A stretch of DNA of 7,040 nucleotides from JBHJHK01 sp050330975 (GTDB taxonomy: Bacteria; Pseudomonadota; Gammaproteobacteria; Competibacterales; Competibacteraceae): NCBI GenBank assembly GCA_050330975.1, contig JBHJHK010000288.1:1-7040 (forward strand), written 5' to 3'. The translations under genes were made by a program, and so were the position numbers. This document shows positions 5,035-7,040 of this stretch, one piece after another. The first letter of the stretch is position 1. The number at the start of each line of letters is the position of its first letter. Below the pieces are notes generated by a model that saw nothing but the letters and a program-made list of their open reading frames with translations, ran no database searches and was not told where the DNA came from.

Positions 5035-6666
5035 TTACGCGCCATCGAGGTCAGCAATGGCACCATCGCGCATTTTGATCACCCGATCGGCCACGTCGAA
5101 GTAGTGGTCGTCGTGGCTCACCACAATCACCGTTTTGCCGCTCGCCCTTAACTCTGGCAGTAGCACCCGGTAAAAGTGGGCGCGAAATTCGGGGTCTTGA
5201 TCGGCGGCCAGCTCGTCGAAGAGATAGATGGGCTTATCCTCCATCATGGCCATGACAAAGGCGAGGCGCTTGCGCTGGCCAGTGGAGAGCTGCAAGGTGG
5301 TAAAGCGCCCCTGACGATACTGAGTCTTGTGCTGAATCTGCAGCTTGGCAAGCCAGTGGTTGAGTTCATCGGGATCGACCTCATCGATGCCGTAGAGGTG
5401 ATCCAATAGGTAATAATCGGTAAAAATGGCACAGAATAACTCCCGATAGCGGCGGTACTCCTGTTCATCCACCACTGGCCGCCCATCCACCTGCAAAACC
5501 CCGCTGTGGGGGCGATAGAGCCCGGTGGCGAGCTTTAGCAGGGTCGATTTGCCGCTGCCATTGCCCCCGACGATAAACAGCAACTCCCCTTTGGCAATCT
5601 CTAAATCGACAGGACCCATGGTAAAGCTCACCCGATCGTCGCGGTCGCGGTAGCTGTAGCTCATGCCCTTGAGACTCAGGGTGCGAAAATTCCTGTCAAA
5701 GGGGGGCACTTGGTGGGGAATGGGGGGGATGGTGGCGCCGTCGAGGGCGCGTTCCAGTTGCTCGATCTCTTCGATGGAGCCCTGGAGCTGGGCGAAGAGG
5801 GGTGCCACCGAGAGCACCCCGAGGAAGGGGCCTAGCACTAAGAGCATGGCCGCCAACATATTGAGGGCAATTTCGCTGTGTACGGGGTCGTTTTTCACCA
5901 AAAAGAATACCACTGCGCCCATGGAGAGGAAAAACATCCCTAAGGGGAAGATGATTTGCTCCATTTGCAGGCTGTGGGCCTCCCTCGACAGCTCTTCGGT
6001 GTTGCGGGCCAACTGCTCGGCGTGGTGGAAGATGGCATCGTTTTTGGCGCTGTTGAGCTTGATTTCTTTGAAACCGTTGACCATGTGGCGCAGGGTATCG
6101 AAAAAGACCCGCTCTTCGGCTCGGGCGCTGCGCATCTTGGCGGACACTTTGACCTGCAGCCAGCGGCGCAGAAAAGCCACCAAGCCCATGGTCGTCATGG
6201 CCACCAAAAAGCCGGGCACCGAGAGCCAAAGCATATAAAGCAGGGCAAAGCACATGGTGACCAGGTTTTGCGAGGCGGTGGTCAGCTGTGGTGCCCCCTG
6301 GGAGAGCTGCTTCATATTGACGGTCAGGACGCTGTAGACCGGGGTGGCGCCGTGGCGCTCGAGGAACTCCAGCTCCGTGTGGCGCAGCTTTTCCAGCAGC
6401 TTCACCCGGGTGTGGTAGACAATGCCCTCGATGGCGTAGGTGAGTTGGTAAGCGGAAAGGCGACGGTGGAGGATAAAAAGCGCGACAAAGACCAAGAAAA
6501 CGAGGAATTGGCGATCGACGGCGCTATTCCAAAAGGCGAGATCGGCGGCGTGACTCGCGGTGGAGAGAATGAGTACCACACAAATACCGGCAATCAGTTG
6601 ATTGAGGCAGATTAAAACAAGGGGTACTTCGGGTCCACTGTTCATGAAGAATCTCAAGAGTTTCAT
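5035..6666 (-). CDS. Cyclic-peptide/siderophore-type ABC exporter (SyrD/PvdE/YojI family), fused TMD-NBD
   Basis: A 543-residue half-transporter with membrane and ATPase domains in one chain, the usual length and layout for the SyrD/PvdE/YojI family (cyclic peptide transporter, TIGR01194 type), whose members export syringomycin-type lipopeptides, pyoverdine precursors or peptides from the cytoplasm. Six membrane segments fall near 13-36, 52-68, 135-150, 151-168, 238-257 and 266-290. The ATPase domain has Walker A GGNGSGKST (367-375), a family-typical FTDYYLLDHL in place of the Q-loop (415-424), the family's signature variant LSTGQ (460-464), Walker B IYLFDE with Glu485, the D-loop AADQDP (487-492) and switch His518. 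All catalytic residues are present. ATG 6666 is chosen because AAGGAG lies 11 nt upstream; a GTG at 6735 would add 23 unconserved polar residues and overlap the preceding gene. It is probably co-transcribed with the partial gene to its right. The cargo is unknown; no NRPS or precursor gene is visible. Confidence 0.92.
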   Translation of the reverse strand: MKLLRFFMNSGPEVPLVLICLNQLIAGICVVLILSTASHAADLAFWNSAVDRQFLVFLVFVALFILHRRLSAYQLTYAIEGIVYHTRVKLLEKLRHTELEFLERHGATPVYSVLTVNMKQLSQGAPQLTTASQNLVTMCFALLYMLWLSVPGFLVAMTTMGLVAFLRRWLQVKVSAKMRSARAEERVFFDTLRHMVNGFKEIKLNSAKNDAIFHHAEQLARNTEELSREAHSLQMEQIIFPLGMFFLSMGAVVFFLVKNDPVHSEIALNMLAAMLLVLGPFLGVLSVAPLFAQLQGSIEEIEQLERALDGATIPPIPHQVPPFDRNFRTLSLKGMSYSYRDRDDRVSFTMGPVDLEIAKGELLFIVGGNGSGKSTLLKLATGLYRPHSGVLQVDGRPVVDEQEYRRYRELFCAIFTDYYLLDHLYGIDEVDPDELNHWLAKLQIQHKTQYRQGRFTTLQLSTGQRKRLAFVMAMMEDKPIYLFDELAADQDPEFRAHFYRVLLPELRASGKTVIVVSHDDHYFDVADRVIKMRDGAIADLDGA

Positions 6667-6677
6667 GCCTTGAGAAA

Positions 6678-6683
6678 CTCCTT
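6678..6683 (-). promoter_or_regulatory. Ribosome binding site AAGGAG, fixes exporter start
   Basis: On the minus strand AAGGAG lies 11 nt before the ATG at 6666 and downstream of the stop of the preceding gene (6698). It supports the 543-residue form of the exporter over a longer GTG start at 6735. Confidence 0.6.
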
Positions 6684-6697
6684 TTGGCGAGGGGTTT

Positions 6698-7040
6698 TCA
6701 CGGCGAGGGCTGCCGCAGTCGAGCGATTCCCGCACCCCGCCGGTAGGGGGCGAGGTCGAAGGGTGGGGGGGTGACGAGCTTCAAGACGACTTCCCCCTGG
6801 GGACGAGGACCCTCGTCGCTCACCGTCGCCCGCAGGACGACGGCGGGGGCGTGGGGGGCGGTCAGGCGGACTTGGACGGGAAGGCCCGGGTCGGGGGGTG
6901 ACGCAAAGCGAGCGATGAGTTGCCAGGAGTGCTGGAACTCCTGGCGAACGGTACTACCGGTGCGCCGCTGCACCCACTGGGGCTCGTCCTCGGGCTCGAG
7001 GGTGAGGTCGTGGGTGGTGCGATTGGGCGGGGGGGGGTCG
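6698..7040 (-). CDS. Unrecognised protein, C-terminal end (5' end outside window)
   Basis: The minus-strand frame ending at 6698 is open to the right edge of the window, so at least 113 residues of a longer protein are present; the GTG at 6973 is probably internal. The visible part starts with a proline- and acid-rich stretch (PPPP, then DLTLEPEDEPQW), continues with EFQHSWQLIARF and a strand-like segment (LPVQVRLTA, VVLRATVSD, GEVVLKLV), and ends in an arginine-rich tail. It could be a small beta-rich domain after a linker; there is no membrane segment, and I recognise no family. GC is the highest in the window, and a 9-G run (7029-7037, coding for the prolines) lies near the edge. It ends 31 nt before the exporter ATG, so the two are probably one operon, and it may be a partner of the exporter (inference). 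Reality of the gene is supported by the long open frame and the spacing, not by homology. Confidence 0.55.
   Translation of the reverse strand, partial: DPPPPNRTTHDLTLEPEDEPQWVQRRTGSTVRQEFQHSWQLIARFASPPDPGLPVQVRLTAPHAPAVVLRATVSDEGPRPQGEVVLKLVTPPPFDLAPYRRGAGIARLRQPSP

Noticed and set aside
4821..5078. 85-residue frame in the convergent spacer
   Set aside because: It is low-complexity, rich in Arg and Gly, has no good ribosome site and runs antisense into the exporter's 3' end.
5956..6615. Long antisense frames opposite the exporter (219 and 191 residues)
   Set aside because: The opposite strand encodes a complete, motif-rich ABC exporter; these are composition shadows of high-GC coding sequence.
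6667..6735. Longer N-terminus of the exporter from GTG 6735
   Set aside because: The added 23 residues are polar and unlike the family, the start would overlap the preceding gene, and ATG 6666 has AAGGAG upstream.
1..7040. CRISPR arrays, tRNA or rRNA genes, insertion sequences
   Set aside because: No regularly spaced repeats, no tRNA-like or rRNA-like stretches, and no transposase motifs or flanking inverted repeats were found.

Overview
This is a bacterial window of about 7 kb with compact, intron-free genes. GC is high (roughly 60-67% by eye) in the flanking genes and clearly lower in the central ATPase gene and the spacer before it. The organism cannot be named from the sequence. A cyanobacterium or a proteobacterium would fit: there is a PEP-utilising swivel domain, a PAPS sulfotransferase and a SyrD/PvdE-type cyclic-peptide exporter, and CGATCG occurs about six times. 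No perfect GCGATCGC (the cyanobacterial HIP1 octamer) was seen, so the cyanobacterial reading is weak. Long G or C homopolymer tracts (6-9 nt) occur throughout.

Layout, left to right: (1) bases 1-405, + strand, the 3' end of a PEP-utilising enzyme (phosphohistidine swivel domain). (2) 418-1344, +, a cytosolic-type sulfotransferase 12 nt downstream, very likely in the same operon. (3) 1351-2190, -, a class I SAM-dependent methyltransferase, convergent with the sulfotransferase; the two stop codons sit inside a perfect 12-bp palindrome. (4) 2191-2580, a 390-bp AT-richer divergent spacer with direct and inverted repeats and a candidate promoter. (5) 2581-4788, +, a P-type ATPase with the P1B (heavy-metal) fold and catalytic motifs but without the metal-binding CPC motif. 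(6) 4789-5034, a convergent spacer with two small GC hairpins. (7) 5035-6666, -, a complete SyrD/PvdE/YojI-type ABC exporter. (8) 6698 to the right edge, -, the C-terminal end of an unrecognised proline-rich protein, probably co-transcribed with the exporter.

How they may work together (inference only): sulfotransferase, methyltransferase, PEP-dependent phosphotransfer-type enzyme and peptide exporter are the sort of tailoring and export functions found around secondary-metabolite loci, but no NRPS, PKS or precursor-peptide gene lies in the window. The most unusual item is the P-type ATPase: an intact catalytic engine in a heavy-metal pump scaffold whose usual metal ligands are gone, with an extra N-terminal membrane segment, so its cargo is unknown.
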